From an uncultured Bacilli bacterium (GTDB lineage: Bacteria > Bacillota_I > Bacilli_A > RF39 > UBA660): 32,363 nucleotides of DNA. The notes beneath the pieces were generated by a model. It was not told the DNA's origin and searched no databases. It saw nothing but the letters and a program-made list of their open reading frames with translations. The translations under genes and the position numbers were made by a program. This document shows positions 8,913 to 17,151 of this stretch, piece after piece (positions within the stretch are counted from its first letter, which is position 1; every line of letters starts with the position of its first letter). The DNA is taken from positions 1-32,363 of the forward strand of contig CANRAE010000006.1 in assembly GCA_947628525.1 (NCBI GenBank), written 5' to 3'.

Positions 8913-11207
8913 ATGGAAAAAAAGTTAAAACTAGCTATTTTAAATAATAATATTCGTCAATTAAATTTATTTATAAAAGAATATAACCAAATATTTAATA
9001 ATGATGAATTTATTGAAGAAGATGCTGTGATAAAACTTTATAATAAATATGAGTATCTACGATGTATACATTTTTCTTTACCTCTAAATTATAAAATAAT
9101 TGTTGCTTATTTTAAACAATTCCAATTATATAAGATTTTTCAAAAAAATATCCATAATATGCATAATAATGCTAAAATTCACAATGATACATTAGCACAT
9201 ACCAGAATTAATAATTTTAATGAATTATGTGGCAAGATAGAAGGAAAAGAGCTAGATTTGCAACAAAAAGATGCCGTTGTTAGGATTTATAATAACCAAT
9301 TAGTTATTGCTGGTGCTGGTAGTGGTAAAACTACCGTTATAATAGGTAAAGTTAAATATCTAATTAAAAATAATTATGCTAAAGCTAATGAAATATTAGT
9401 ATTATCATTTACTAATGCTACTGCAACAGAAATGCGCCAACGTTTATATAAAGAAATTGGCAAAAATATAGATGTCTTTACTTTTCATAAATTAGGGGTA
9501 AATATTTTGGAAAAAGCATCTTCATCAGTACCTAAAATATATGATAAAGATTTATTAGATTTTGTTGAAAAGCAATTAATTAAATTATCTACGATAGATA
9601 TATATTTAGAAATATTAATTGACTTTATATCTGATGGTCGTTATAAAGAAAATGATTATAATATGTTTAATAATCCCGAAGAATATCAAAATTACTTACA
9701 ATATAATCCCCCTACAACTTTAAAAGGGGAAAGAGTAAAAAGTTATGGTGAAATGGAAATAGCCAATTTTTTATTTAAAAATAATATCAATTATTATTAT
9801 GAACCGAATTATAAGTATAACAATAATATGAAAACAAATCCTAAATATAAACCAGACTTTTATTTGCCAGAATATAATATATACATAGAATATTTTGGTA
9901 TTGATGAAAATGGAAATGTGCCATCTTTTTTTAAAAGTGATAATGAAATAAGTGCCAAAGATAAATACATGAACTCTATTATTTGGAAAAGAAAAACTCA
10001 TGAACTTAACCATACTAATTTAATCGAATGTTATGCTTATGAAAAAAAGAAAAATTTATTAATTAAAAACTTAAAAGCACATTTAAAAGAATATAAAGTT
10101 AATTTTAAGCCTAAAACTGAAAAAGAAATATGGCAAGCAATTCAAAATAATAATACTGGCATATTTCATGAAGTTGCAAAACCATTAACAACTATAATTA
10201 ATTTAATAAAGAATAATAATTATACTTTTAATGATGTATTATTACTTAATCAGAAATCAGACAATTTTCAAAATAATATGTTAGCTCTTGCTTTAGTAAG
10301 GCCTATATATGATATATATAATCAATATTTATTAGATAATAATCAAATTGACTTCAATGATATGATTAATAAAGCTATTATGTATTTAAAGTTAAATAAA
10401 TATCAACATAATTATAAATATGTAATAGTAGATGAATATCAAGATATTTCTAAATCTAGGTACAATCTTCTTGTAGCACTTAGAAAAAACAATTATTATA
10501 AGCTTTTTTGCGTAGGAGACGATTGGCAAAGTATTTATAAATTTTCTGGAAGTGATATTAGCTTAATTACTGATTTTGTAAAATATTGGGGAAAAACTTT
10601 CTTTAATAAAATTGAAAAAACATATCGATTTAGTTCCGAAGTAGCTAAAATAAGTGGTAATTTTATTATGCAAAATGAAAGACAAATAAAAAAGAATATT
10701 AATGGTAACGGTGATGAAAATAGTTACATAAAGATAATAGAAAGAAATAGTGATGAAGATCTTATTTATGCTTTACAAGAACAATTAATGCAACTTGACG
10801 ATAATACTTCGGTATTTCTTTTAGGAAGATATTCTTTTGATATAGATATATTAAAAAACAATAAACATTTTGCATTTAAATATGATAATACTAAGCAACT
10901 GCAAAAAGTTGTATTTGTTGATAAACCATCTTTAAAAATTAATTTTCTTACTATTCATAAAGCAAAAGGATTACAAGCTGACTACGTTATACTACTTAAT
11001 AATAAAAACGAAATAAAAGGTTTTCCTAGCAAAATAACCGATATTGCAGCAATTGATTTGTTACTTGAAAATAGTGATCGTTTTCCTTATTCAGAAGAAA
11101 GAAGATTATTTTACGTTGCTATTACAAGAGCTAGAAAAGGGACTATATTGTTTGTTAATAAAAATAATAAATCTTGTTTTATTAAAGAAATTGAATCAAG
11201 TATTTAA
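8913..11207 (+). CDS. UvrD/Rep-family DNA helicase with inserted PD-(D/E)XK-like domain
   Basis: Superfamily 1A DNA helicase (764 aa) for DNA repair or replication-fork processing. Motifs in order: Walker A AGAGSGKT (133-140), SFTNATATEM (165-174), DEYQD (507-511), GDDWQSIYKFSGSD (535-548), TYRFSSE (570-576), TIHKAKGLQADY (680-691) and VAITRARKG (735-743). Between motifs Ia and II, residues about 276-370 look like a PD-(D/E)XK nuclease fold: E280, D315 in KPDFYLP and E326 in YIEYFG. The N-terminal ~110 residues are helical and unassigned. A GAGG site lies 9 nt before the ATG. It is transcribed divergently from rarA. It is not standard PcrA, which lacks the insert. Confidence 0.9.
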   Translation: MEKKLKLAILNNNIRQLNLFIKEYNQIFNNDEFIEEDAVIKLYNKYEYLRCIHFSLPLNYKIIVAYFKQFQLYKIFQKNIHNMHNNAKIHNDTLAHTRINNFNELCGKIEGKELDLQQKDAVVRIYNNQLVIAGAGSGKTTVIIGKVKYLIKNNYAKANEILVLSFTNATATEMRQRLYKEIGKNIDVFTFHKLGVNILEKASSSVPKIYDKDLLDFVEKQLIKLSTIDIYLEILIDFISDGRYKENDYNMFNNPEEYQNYLQYNPPTTLKGERVKSYGEMEIANFLFKNNINYYYEPNYKYNNNMKTNPKYKPDFYLPEYNIYIEYFGIDENGNVPSFFKSDNEISAKDKYMNSIIWKRKTHELNHTNLIECYAYEKKKNLLIKNLKAHLKEYKVNFKPKTEKEIWQAIQNNNTGIFHEVAKPLTTIINLIKNNNYTFNDVLLLNQKSDNFQNNMLALALVRPIYDIYNQYLLDNNQIDFNDMINKAIMYLKLNKYQHNYKYVIVDEYQDISKSRYNLLVALRKNNYYKLFCVGDDWQSIYKFSGSDISLITDFVKYWGKTFFNKIEKTYRFSSEVAKISGNFIMQNERQIKKNINGNGDENSYIKIIERNSDEDLIYALQEQLMQLDDNTSVFLLGRYSFDIDILKNNKHFAFKYDNTKQLQKVVFVDKPSLKINFLTIHKAKGLQADYVILLNNKNEIKGFPSKITDIAAIDLLLENSDRFPYSEERRLFYVAITRARKGTILFVNKNNKSCFIKEIESSI

Positions 11208-11238
11208 AACAGTTATTTTCAAATTGTCTAATATGGCT

Positions 11239-11244
11239 TATAAT
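11239..11244 (+). promoter_or_regulatory. Probable -10 element upstream of xerD-like gene
   Basis: A perfect TATAAT lies 41 nt before the recombinase ATG, in the 78-nt gap after the helicase stop. A -35 is weak (TTTTCA-like near 11216). It suggests xerD-deoB can be transcribed independently of the helicase. Confidence 0.45.
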
Positions 11245-11285
11245 AATATATGAATTATAGAAATGTCTTTTGGAAGTGAAAAAAG

Positions 11286-12335
11286 ATGAACACAAAATTA
11301 TACAATCAAAACGTTAAAGTTATATTAAATGATGGTCAAATAATTAAAGGCAAATATATAAATAGTGGTGATGATAATAAATTATTAATTGATACTACTT
11401 TTATTGATCGAGCTAATGTCAAAGAAATTATACCATTAGATAACATTGAAGAATATATTCTTTTATATAAAAGTTATACGCAATTTGAAAGAAGATTATC
11501 ACTAAATACCGTTACCTCATATGATAAAGATCTTGAAAAATATCATGATTATTTAACTAGTAAACATATAACTGATATTAACAATATAAAAAAAGATGAT
11601 ATCGCTAATTATTTATCTTACTTATATAATGATTGTCATTTAACAACTACATCAATCGCAAGAAAACTAACAACAATTAAAAACTTTCATGCCTTTTTAT
11701 ATCTGCATGAATATATCCAATATGATGTATCTTCATCTATTGAAAGGCCAAAATTAAGAAAAACTTTACCAAAGGTATTAACAGTTGAGGAAGTAAGTAG
11801 ATTATTAGATATTAAATTAGAGACGATATTTGACTATCGCGATAAAGCTATGTTAGAATTAATGTATGCAACAGGATTAAGAATCAGTGAATTATTAAAT
11901 TTGACTATGAATGATATTGATTTAGAAAATTGTATTGTTCGATGTATAGGAAAAGGGCGTAAAGAGAGAATGATTCCAATTGGTGAATATGTACTTTCAT
12001 CAATGAATGAATATTTAGAAAGACGACCAAAACTATATAATATGAAAAAAAGTGAATATTTATTTCTAAATAATCATGGCAATGCAATGAGTCGCAGTGG
12101 CTTTTTTAAAATGCTAAATCATCGTTTAGAACAATGTGATATTCATACCAAAGTATCGCCCCATTCATTAAGACATAGTTTTGCAACCCATATGTTAGAA
12201 AATGGTGCCGATTTAAGGACAGTACAAGAATTATTAGGACATGCTGATATTAGTACAACCAGAATATATACTCATATATCAAATCAGAAAGTCAAACAAG
12301 ATTATGAAACATATCATCCTAGAAGCAAAAAATAG
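11286..12335 (+). CDS. xerD: XerD-type tyrosine recombinase with LSm/SH3-like N-terminal extension
   Basis: Tyrosine site-specific recombinase, most likely the XerC/D enzyme that resolves chromosome dimers at dif. The catalytic set is complete: R199 (GLRISELL), K223 (GKGRKER), H293 and R296 (HSLRHSF), H319 (LLGHADISTT) and Y328. The protein is 349 aa against about 295 for XerD. The first ~52 residues form an extra beta-rich domain (KVILNDGQIIKG...LLID...VKEI) resembling an LSm/SH3 barrel. The canonical SAM-like core-binding domain starts near residue 54. No alternative ATG exists before residue 189, and GGAAG precedes the chosen ATG, so the extension is probably real. It overlaps the deoB ribosome-binding site, the conserved xerD-deoB pair of Bacillota. 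Confidence 0.9.
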   Translation: MNTKLYNQNVKVILNDGQIIKGKYINSGDDNKLLIDTTFIDRANVKEIIPLDNIEEYILLYKSYTQFERRLSLNTVTSYDKDLEKYHDYLTSKHITDINNIKKDDIANYLSYLYNDCHLTTTSIARKLTTIKNFHAFLYLHEYIQYDVSSSIERPKLRKTLPKVLTVEEVSRLLDIKLETIFDYRDKAMLELMYATGLRISELLNLTMNDIDLENCIVRCIGKGRKERMIPIGEYVLSSMNEYLERRPKLYNMKKSEYLFLNNHGNAMSRSGFFKMLNHRLEQCDIHTKVSPHSLRHSFATHMLENGADLRTVQELLGHADISTTRIYTHISNQKVKQDYETYHPRSKK

Positions 12336-12346
12336 GGAGTGATTTT

Positions 12347-13516
12347 ATGCGATTTAAAAGAATATTTGTTTTAATATTAGATTCATTAGGAGTAGGGGAG
12401 GCAAGTGATGCTAACAACTATGGTGATAATGGAGCTAATACTTTAAAACATATAATTGATAATTGTGATATCTTTATTCCAAATCTTAAAAAATTAGGCT
12501 TTTTAAATACTATAAATATGGATGATAATCCTAATGTTGAAGCGTATTATACTATTGCTAAGCCTATTAATATTGGAAAAGACAGTATATCTGGACATTA
12601 TGAATTAATTGGTTTAGAATCTAAAATTCCTTTTAAAAATTTTACTACTACAGCGTTTCCTCGTGAATTAATTGATTTAATTGAAAGAACTATTGGTAAA
12701 AGAATTATTGGTAATAAAGTTACTAGTGGCGAAAATATATTAAATGAACTAGGTGATAGACATTTAAATTATGGTTCTTTAATACTATATACATCAGGTA
12801 ATTCTACATTAGAAATAGCAGCCCATGAGGATATAGTACCTATTTCTAAACTATATAGTTATTGTGAAAAAATAAGGCAAATTACCGAACAAGATGAATG
12901 GCGGGTAGCAAGAGTTATTGCTAGACCATTTTCGGGTAAAAATGGTAAATATAAATTTACTAATGATCGTAAAGATTATACTTTAAAACCTACTACTAAA
13001 AGTGTATTAAATTATTTAAAAGATAATAATTATAGTGTCATTTCTATTGGTAAAATAAATGATATTGTCGATGGGGAAGGAATAACTAAGGTAATTAAGT
13101 CTTCTAGTACTAATATTGATACAATTAATAAATTAAGCGATATAATAAGCAAAAATTTTACAGGAGTATGTATTACCGATCTAAGTGAATTTGATAGCGA
13201 ATTTGGGCATAAAAAAGACATTAAAGGCTATGCAGCTGCAATAGAAGAGTTAGATGTTGAAATACCTTTAATATTAAATCGTTTAAATACCGATGATTTA
13301 TTAATTATTACTGCTGATCATGGTAATGATCCTACTTTTGAATATAGTGATTACACCAGAGAAAACGTTCCTGTTATTGTATATGGACGTAACTTAAAAG
13401 CCCCAAAAAAACTTCCTATATTAGAAACAATGGCTGATATTGGGGCGACCATTGCTGATAATTTTGAAGTAAATAATACAGGAATAGGTCATAGTTTTTT
13501 AGATCAATTAAAATAG
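12347..13516 (+). CDS. deoB: Phosphopentomutase
   Basis: Interconverts (deoxy)ribose 1-phosphate and 5-phosphate in nucleoside catabolism; cytosolic, two metal ions, alkaline phosphatase superfamily. The 389-aa protein has the metal-binding start FVLILDSLGVGEASDA, the SGENILNELG cap region, and the C-terminal ITADHGNDPT and GHSFLDQL motifs. The active-site segment reads GKDSISGHYELIGL (77-90), where most family members have GKDTMTGHWE. The residue aligned with the phosphorylated Thr (Thr85 in Bacillus cereus PPM) is therefore Ser82. GGGAGTG begins at the xerD stop and lies 5 nt from the ATG, indicating translational coupling. Confidence 0.97.
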   Translation: MRFKRIFVLILDSLGVGEASDANNYGDNGANTLKHIIDNCDIFIPNLKKLGFLNTINMDDNPNVEAYYTIAKPINIGKDSISGHYELIGLESKIPFKNFTTTAFPRELIDLIERTIGKRIIGNKVTSGENILNELGDRHLNYGSLILYTSGNSTLEIAAHEDIVPISKLYSYCEKIRQITEQDEWRVARVIARPFSGKNGKYKFTNDRKDYTLKPTTKSVLNYLKDNNYSVISIGKINDIVDGEGITKVIKSSSTNIDTINKLSDIISKNFTGVCITDLSEFDSEFGHKKDIKGYAAAIEELDVEIPLILNRLNTDDLLIITADHGNDPTFEYSDYTRENVPVIVYGRNLKAPKKLPILETMADIGATIADNFEVNNTGIGHSFLDQLK

Positions 13517-13540
13517 GGGAGGACCCCTATTTTATTTTTT
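13510..13540. terminator. Terminator between convergent deoB and DUF1540 genes
   Basis: Ten-bp stem (13510-13519 with 13524-13533, AAAATAGGGG/CCCCTATTTT), AGGA loop, followed on the plus strand by ATTTTTT. It ends deoB and, read from the other strand, can also end the DUF1540 transcript. Confidence 0.85.
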
Positions 13541-13705
13541 AGCTTCAACAAAACTACCACATATAGTATCACTTTTACAAGATACATTATCACTAGAACA
13601 TTTTTCATGCGATACTTTAATTTCTTTTAAAGTACATTCATTATTATAACAATTATTAAAACGACAACTTTCTACATCACACATAATCTTTTGATTAGCT
13701 TTCAT
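13532..13705 (-). CDS. DUF1540 domain-containing small Cys-rich protein
   Basis: A 57-aa protein beginning MKANQKIMCDVESC. It has the DUF1540 pattern: CDVxSCxxNxxxxxC, then IKVSHEKC, then a closing DTICGSF. Seven or more cysteines suggest a metal-binding mini-domain; the family has no established function. The start is firm: AGGAGG lies 4 nt before the ATG. Its stop overlaps the shared terminator with deoB. It lies at the edge of the gene-free AT-rich stretch and appears monocistronic. Confidence 0.88.
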   Translation of the reverse strand: MKANQKIMCDVESCRFNNCYNNECTLKEIKVSHEKCSSDNVSCKSDTICGSFVEAKK

Positions 13706-14110
13706 TTGTCCTCCTTTTAATAATATTATTTGCTTTTTTAAATCTATTATTCCCCTCTTCTATTTTTTTATTAATAAAAGGGGAGGCTTCTAAAACAAAA
13801 TGAAATTAAAAAAGGTGGGTAATTTGTTTTACTCATTTCGTTTTAAATAAGTTTTGAATAACATTATATATAATGTATAATATAGATATTATTGAAATTT
13901 ATAATAAAATTATGTAATTATAGATTTGTAAAATTTTTTAAATTTAATAATATATAATATAAATAAATATAATATATGATGTATAATATAAGTATATATA
14001 GTAATAATACTTAAATATAATTAGTTAAAAATGCAATTTAATATAATAGAATATATAGAAGTCAACATAATATTAATTATCGGAACTTGATAAAAATACA
14101 ATTAAATATG
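13706..14110. other. Gene-free, extremely AT-rich intergenic region
   Basis: No open frame with a ribosome-binding site is visible on either strand. By my count the 180 bases 13861-14040 contain only about 15 G or C (roughly 8%), far below the coding DNA around it. The part nearest DUF1540 has an inverted repeat (13791-13845), and the rest is made of overlapping TATAAT-like words with ATGTATAATATA recurring near 13875 and 13980. I see no DnaA-box cluster and no tRNA. Confidence 0.7.
13791..13845. repeat. Imperfect inverted repeat
   Basis: Arms 13791-13803 (TAAAACAAAATGA) and 13833-13845 (TCATTTCGTTTTA) pair at 12 of 13 positions around a 29-nt loop containing AAGGTGGGT. The left arm can also pair with AATTTGTTTTA near 13821-13831, giving two mutually exclusive foldings. 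Could be a small RNA or regulatory hairpin; low certainty in such AT-rich DNA. Confidence 0.4.
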
Positions 14111-14135
14111 AAAAAAAGAGAAAAATTCTCTTTTT
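14111..14135 (-). terminator. Terminator of XRE regulator gene
   Basis: Stem 14113-14122 with 14126-14135 (core GAGAA/TTCTC, 3-nt loop). On the minus strand it ends in a run of seven U. It begins 3 nt after the stop of the HTH gene. Confidence 0.8.
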
Positions 14136-14137
14136 AT

Positions 14138-14905
14138 TTAAACTTTCCTCGATTGTATTTCTGCTATTTTTTCTAATACTTCTTTGGCATTTTCTTCATT
14201 TATTTCAGTATAACCTAATTCTCTTAAAGCTTGTACTTTTGCTGTATTTAATTCTTGCGTTCTACTTAATTTTTCTTCGTTTTTATGTTCAATGTCTTGG
14301 ACAAATCTCTTATGAGATTCAGCTAATTTTACTTTGGAAGCACTACCATTATTATATAAAGTTAAACCAGAAAATAAAATACTTTCAAAAATAAATTGTT
14401 GATCAGGATTAAATACAAATTCCATGGGATCAGTAAATCCCATTGATTTAGACATATATGCTAAAATATATTTTAATTCCTTTGATGTTTCCATTGATTG
14501 TAAATAATGATATAAATATACATATGCATTATACGTATCTTTGGTTGTATCCTCTTGTAACTTTTCTTTTAATAAATTAATAATATCAGTTAATAATTCT
14601 TGTTCTTTTTTATTGAAACCTTTTAAATCAGCTAAAATTTCACGATCAGAAGAATCTTTAACACCTTCATTTAATCTACCTTCAACATCAATGATATAAG
14701 CACCATCAACGTTAATATTATGAATATCTTTTTCTTCCTTTATATTTAATAAACTCATTAATTTAGTTGCTTTTTCTTTTGGCCAATCATTTAATGATTT
14801 TAATGCTAAATAATTATAGAGCATTTGCCTTGAAACACCTAAATATTTTGCTAATCTTACTTTTGAAACCCCTAATTCATTTAATAAATCATTTAAGTTT
14901 GTCAT
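14138..14905 (-). CDS. XRE-family HTH transcriptional regulator with unknown C-terminal domain
   Basis: A 255-aa DNA-binding protein. Residues about 5-55 form a helix-turn-helix (LGVSKVRLAKYLGVSRQMLYNYL). The rest (about 60-255) is mostly helical and acidic, with a segment TDPMEFVFNPDQQFIFES, and matches no family I recognise. The ATG at 14905 has GGAGG 9-10 nt upstream. The longer open frame to 14953 would run through the promoter and is rejected. Its promoter contains a perfect 13-bp palindrome over the -35, suggesting autoregulation. It follows the NERD-HRDC gene on the same strand. Confidence 0.82.
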   Translation of the reverse strand: MTNLNDLLNELGVSKVRLAKYLGVSRQMLYNYLALKSLNDWPKEKATKLMSLLNIKEEKDIHNINVDGAYIIDVEGRLNEGVKDSSDREILADLKGFNKKEQELLTDIINLLKEKLQEDTTKDTYNAYVYLYHYLQSMETSKELKYILAYMSKSMGFTDPMEFVFNPDQQFIFESILFSGLTLYNNGSASKVKLAESHKRFVQDIEHKNEEKLSRTQELNTAKVQALRELGYTEINEENAKEVLEKIAEIQSRKV

Positions 14906-14925
14906 AACTTCTACCCTCCATATTA

Positions 14926-14953
14926 ATTGTATCATAGATGTTGACATTGTCAA
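14926..14953 (-). promoter_or_regulatory. Promoter and palindromic operator of XRE regulator
   Basis: On the minus strand TTGACA (14948-14953), 16-nt spacer, TACAAT (14926-14931) with an extended TGA. The -35 is half of a perfect palindrome TTGACATTGTCAA (14941-14953). Such a site over the -35 of an HTH regulator gene is the usual position of a self-repression operator; repressor identity is inference. Confidence 0.7.
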
Positions 14954-14972
14954 GTGTAAAGTAAAATTTATG

Positions 14973-15977
14973 TTAAAATTGATTATTAATTATATTTATT
15001 ATTTCTTGTCCATTATATTTCAATTTAGTATCATTTAGGATATGTAATGCTTTTAATTCTTCTAATGTTTTAGGCTTATTTTTGATAATTAAAGCCATTT
15101 CTTTATTATTAAAAACACAATATGCTGGAATATTTTTATCTTTGCTTTTTGCCATACGATATTCTCTTAATTTGTTTTCCAGCTCTATATCGCTATTTAT
15201 AATGCTTACATCATTATTATTCGTATTTTCTATACTTTTTAAAGTATATTTATTAATGATATTGTTATTTTCTTTAACAATATTTTTCTCTAATAAACTT
15301 TGAGCATTTTCTAGCATTTGTCTTTGCGAATAATATGATAGGCTATCAGTATTATCATAATCTTTTTTTAAATAAGCATTTAATTGATCAATTTTAACAA
15401 TATGATTTTTTATTTCACTAGGAGCATCGTTAATGTTTAATATACCTTGGGGATTACTAAATACAACTAACGGTTTATAGCTTTTATTAAAAGCTTTTTC
15501 AAACAATAATCTATCAATAATATTATGTGCTTCTAGCCATCTTTTCTTTAATAGTTCAACATGCCTTAAAGCTTGACGATATGGCGAATAAAAAGCTTCT
15601 TTTATTTTTTTATCATTAATATAATATTCTCTAATGAATTCTCCTTTATTATCAACGGTAACATTACCAATAAGATTTTTACATTCAATAACATACATAC
15701 ATGCTGGTGTTATAACAAAATAATCTATTTGCGCTGTTAAATCTTGATATGGAATGGTTATATCCCTTAAAACATACATACCCAAGTCGCTTGTTTTAAG
15801 CTCATAAGCAATTTGATTTTCTCCTTGTAGGCCCATTTGTAACTTCTTTATATCAATATCAATTTTGTCTTTTTCTACAACTTGGTCTCTAATATTAATT
15901 AACATATTTAAATCTTTTTCTAAGTTACTATCTTCTTTTAAAAACACAGTATCTCTAAACTTATCAAAGAATCCCAT
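14973..15977 (-). CDS. NERD nuclease-related protein with C-terminal HRDC domain
   Basis: A 334-aa protein joining two nucleic-acid modules. Residues about 48-150 are a NERD domain, distantly related to PD-(D/E)XK nucleases, with GLQGE (49-53), QIDYFVI (83-89, D85) and VIECKN (96-101, E98 and K100), so the catalytic-type D-ExK set is intact. Residues about 265-331 match HRDC, the helicase/RNase D C-terminal DNA-binding domain (LREYRMAKSKDKNIPAYCVF...KPKTLEEL). No helicase is attached. The start at 15977 has AAAGGAG 5 nt upstream; a longer frame overlapping mnmA is not needed. It lies 10 nt after mnmA and is probably co-transcribed. Substrate unknown; DNA processing is the likely role. Confidence 0.85.
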   Translation of the reverse strand: MGFFDKFRDTVFLKEDSNLEKDLNMLINIRDQVVEKDKIDIDIKKLQMGLQGENQIAYELKTSDLGMYVLRDITIPYQDLTAQIDYFVITPACMYVIECKNLIGNVTVDNKGEFIREYYINDKKIKEAFYSPYRQALRHVELLKKRWLEAHNIIDRLLFEKAFNKSYKPLVVFSNPQGILNINDAPSEIKNHIVKIDQLNAYLKKDYDNTDSLSYYSQRQMLENAQSLLEKNIVKENNNIINKYTLKSIENTNNNDVSIINSDIELENKLREYRMAKSKDKNIPAYCVFNNKEMALIIKNKPKTLEELKALHILNDTKLKYNGQEIINIINNQF

Positions 15978-15987
15978 TTTTACTCCT

Positions 15988-17103
15988 TTATAATAAATAC
16001 CAAAGTTTTGTATCATTTTTTCTTACTTCTTTAATAATTCCGCCACCAATACATTTTTCGTTTAAATAGAACACACATGCTTGTCCAGGTGTTACTGATT
16101 TAATATCGTCATATCTAACCAATATTTCACCATTTTCTAAATATTCAAGCCTAACAGGGTAATCTTTGGCTCGATATCTAAATTTAGCCGTACATTCCTT
16201 AGGCCTTAATTCACAATTAAAATTAACTGAATCAATAAGACAACTATCAGAATATAAATACTTATTATCATCACCGAGAGCTACATATAATATATTTTGA
16301 TCAAGATTTTTACCTACTACAAATAAACGTTGATCATTACCACCAATATCTAATCCCCTTCTCTGTCCAATAGTATAATACATAAGCCCAATATGTTCAC
16401 CTAATACTTCATTAGTATCAATATTTACTATTTTACCTTTTTGATTTGGTAAATAATTCTTTAAAAATTCTTTAAAATTTCTCTCACCAATAAAACAAAT
16501 ACCCGTAGAATCCTTCTTATCAGCGGTAATTAAATCATATTTTTTAGCTATTGATCTTACTTCATCTTTTTCGATATCGCCAAGAGGAAAGATAACATTA
16601 TTTAATTGCTCTTTACTTAATTGTGATAAAAAATAAGTTTGGTCTTTATTAGTATCTTTACTACGGCACAAATAACCATCTTTAATTTTAGCATAATGTC
16701 CTGTAGCAATATAAGAAGCCCCTAGTTTTTTAGCTTCTTTGATAAAATAGTCAAATTTTATATATTTATTACACATAATATCCGGATTAGGGGTCCTCCC
16801 CTTTTTTAATTCGTCTAAGAAATAAGTAAAAACAAAATCCCAATACTCTTTAATAAAATCAATACGATGTAGGGGAATATTTATTTTGTTACATACCTCA
16901 ACCGCATCATTATAATCTTGTTCCTGAGGACATATATTATTTTGCAAATTAGGATTACCCAAATAATCATTATTTATAGTGCTATCCCAATTACGCATAA
17001 ATAAGCCTTCTACCTCATATCCTTGCTCTTTTAAAAGTATGGCAGCAACCGAAGAATCAACGCCACCACTCATTCCAATTATTACTTTTCCCTTTTTTTC
17101 CAT
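15988..17103 (-). CDS. mnmA: tRNA-specific 2-thiouridylase MnmA
   Basis: Adds sulfur to U34 of Lys, Glu and Gln tRNAs (s2U), using ATP to adenylate the base. The 371-aa protein has the PP-loop SGGVDSS (12-18), the catalytic cysteines C111 ([12 protein letters not shown]) and C203 ([12 protein letters not shown]), GHYAKI at 135-140, and YTIGQRRGL. The ATG at 17103 has GGTGA 5 nt upstream; GTG codons up to 17115 are less likely. The gene has its own promoter and is followed by the NERD-HRDC gene. No cysteine desulfurase gene, a common partner in Bacillota, is adjacent here. Confidence 0.97.
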   Translation of the reverse strand: MEKKGKVIIGMSGGVDSSVAAILLKEQGYEVEGLFMRNWDSTINNDYLGNPNLQNNICPQEQDYNDAVEVCNKINIPLHRIDFIKEYWDFVFTYFLDELKKGRTPNPDIMCNKYIKFDYFIKEAKKLGASYIATGHYAKIKDGYLCRSKDTNKDQTYFLSQLSKEQLNNVIFPLGDIEKDEVRSIAKKYDLITADKKDSTGICFIGERNFKEFLKNYLPNQKGKIVNIDTNEVLGEHIGLMYYTIGQRRGLDIGGNDQRLFVVGKNLDQNILYVALGDDNKYLYSDSCLIDSVNFNCELRPKECTAKFRYRAKDYPVRLEYLENGEILVRYDDIKSVTPGQACVFYLNEKCIGGGIIKEVRKNDTKLWYLL

Positions 17104-17121
17104 ACGTTTCACCACTAATTT

Positions 17122-17150
17122 ATTATATATTATTTTTAGGTAAAAGTAAA
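17122..17150 (-). promoter_or_regulatory. mnmA promoter
   Basis: Minus-strand TTTACT (17145-17150), 17-nt spacer, TATAAT (17122-17127), located between the SpoIIM-family stop and the mnmA ribosome-binding site. Confidence 0.65.
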
Positions 17151-17151
17151 T

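Noticed and set aside
11286-12335. Recombinase as part of a mobile element
   Set aside because: It lies beside deoB in the conserved chromosomal xerD-deoB order, with no attachment repeats or phage genes nearby.
13861-14105. AT-rich region as replication origin or CRISPR
   Set aside because: No DnaA-box cluster, no dnaA or dnaN nearby, and no regularly spaced repeats with unique spacers.
14906-14953. Upstream extension of the XRE regulator
   Set aside because: It runs through its own promoter; the ATG at 14905 has a strong GGAGG site.
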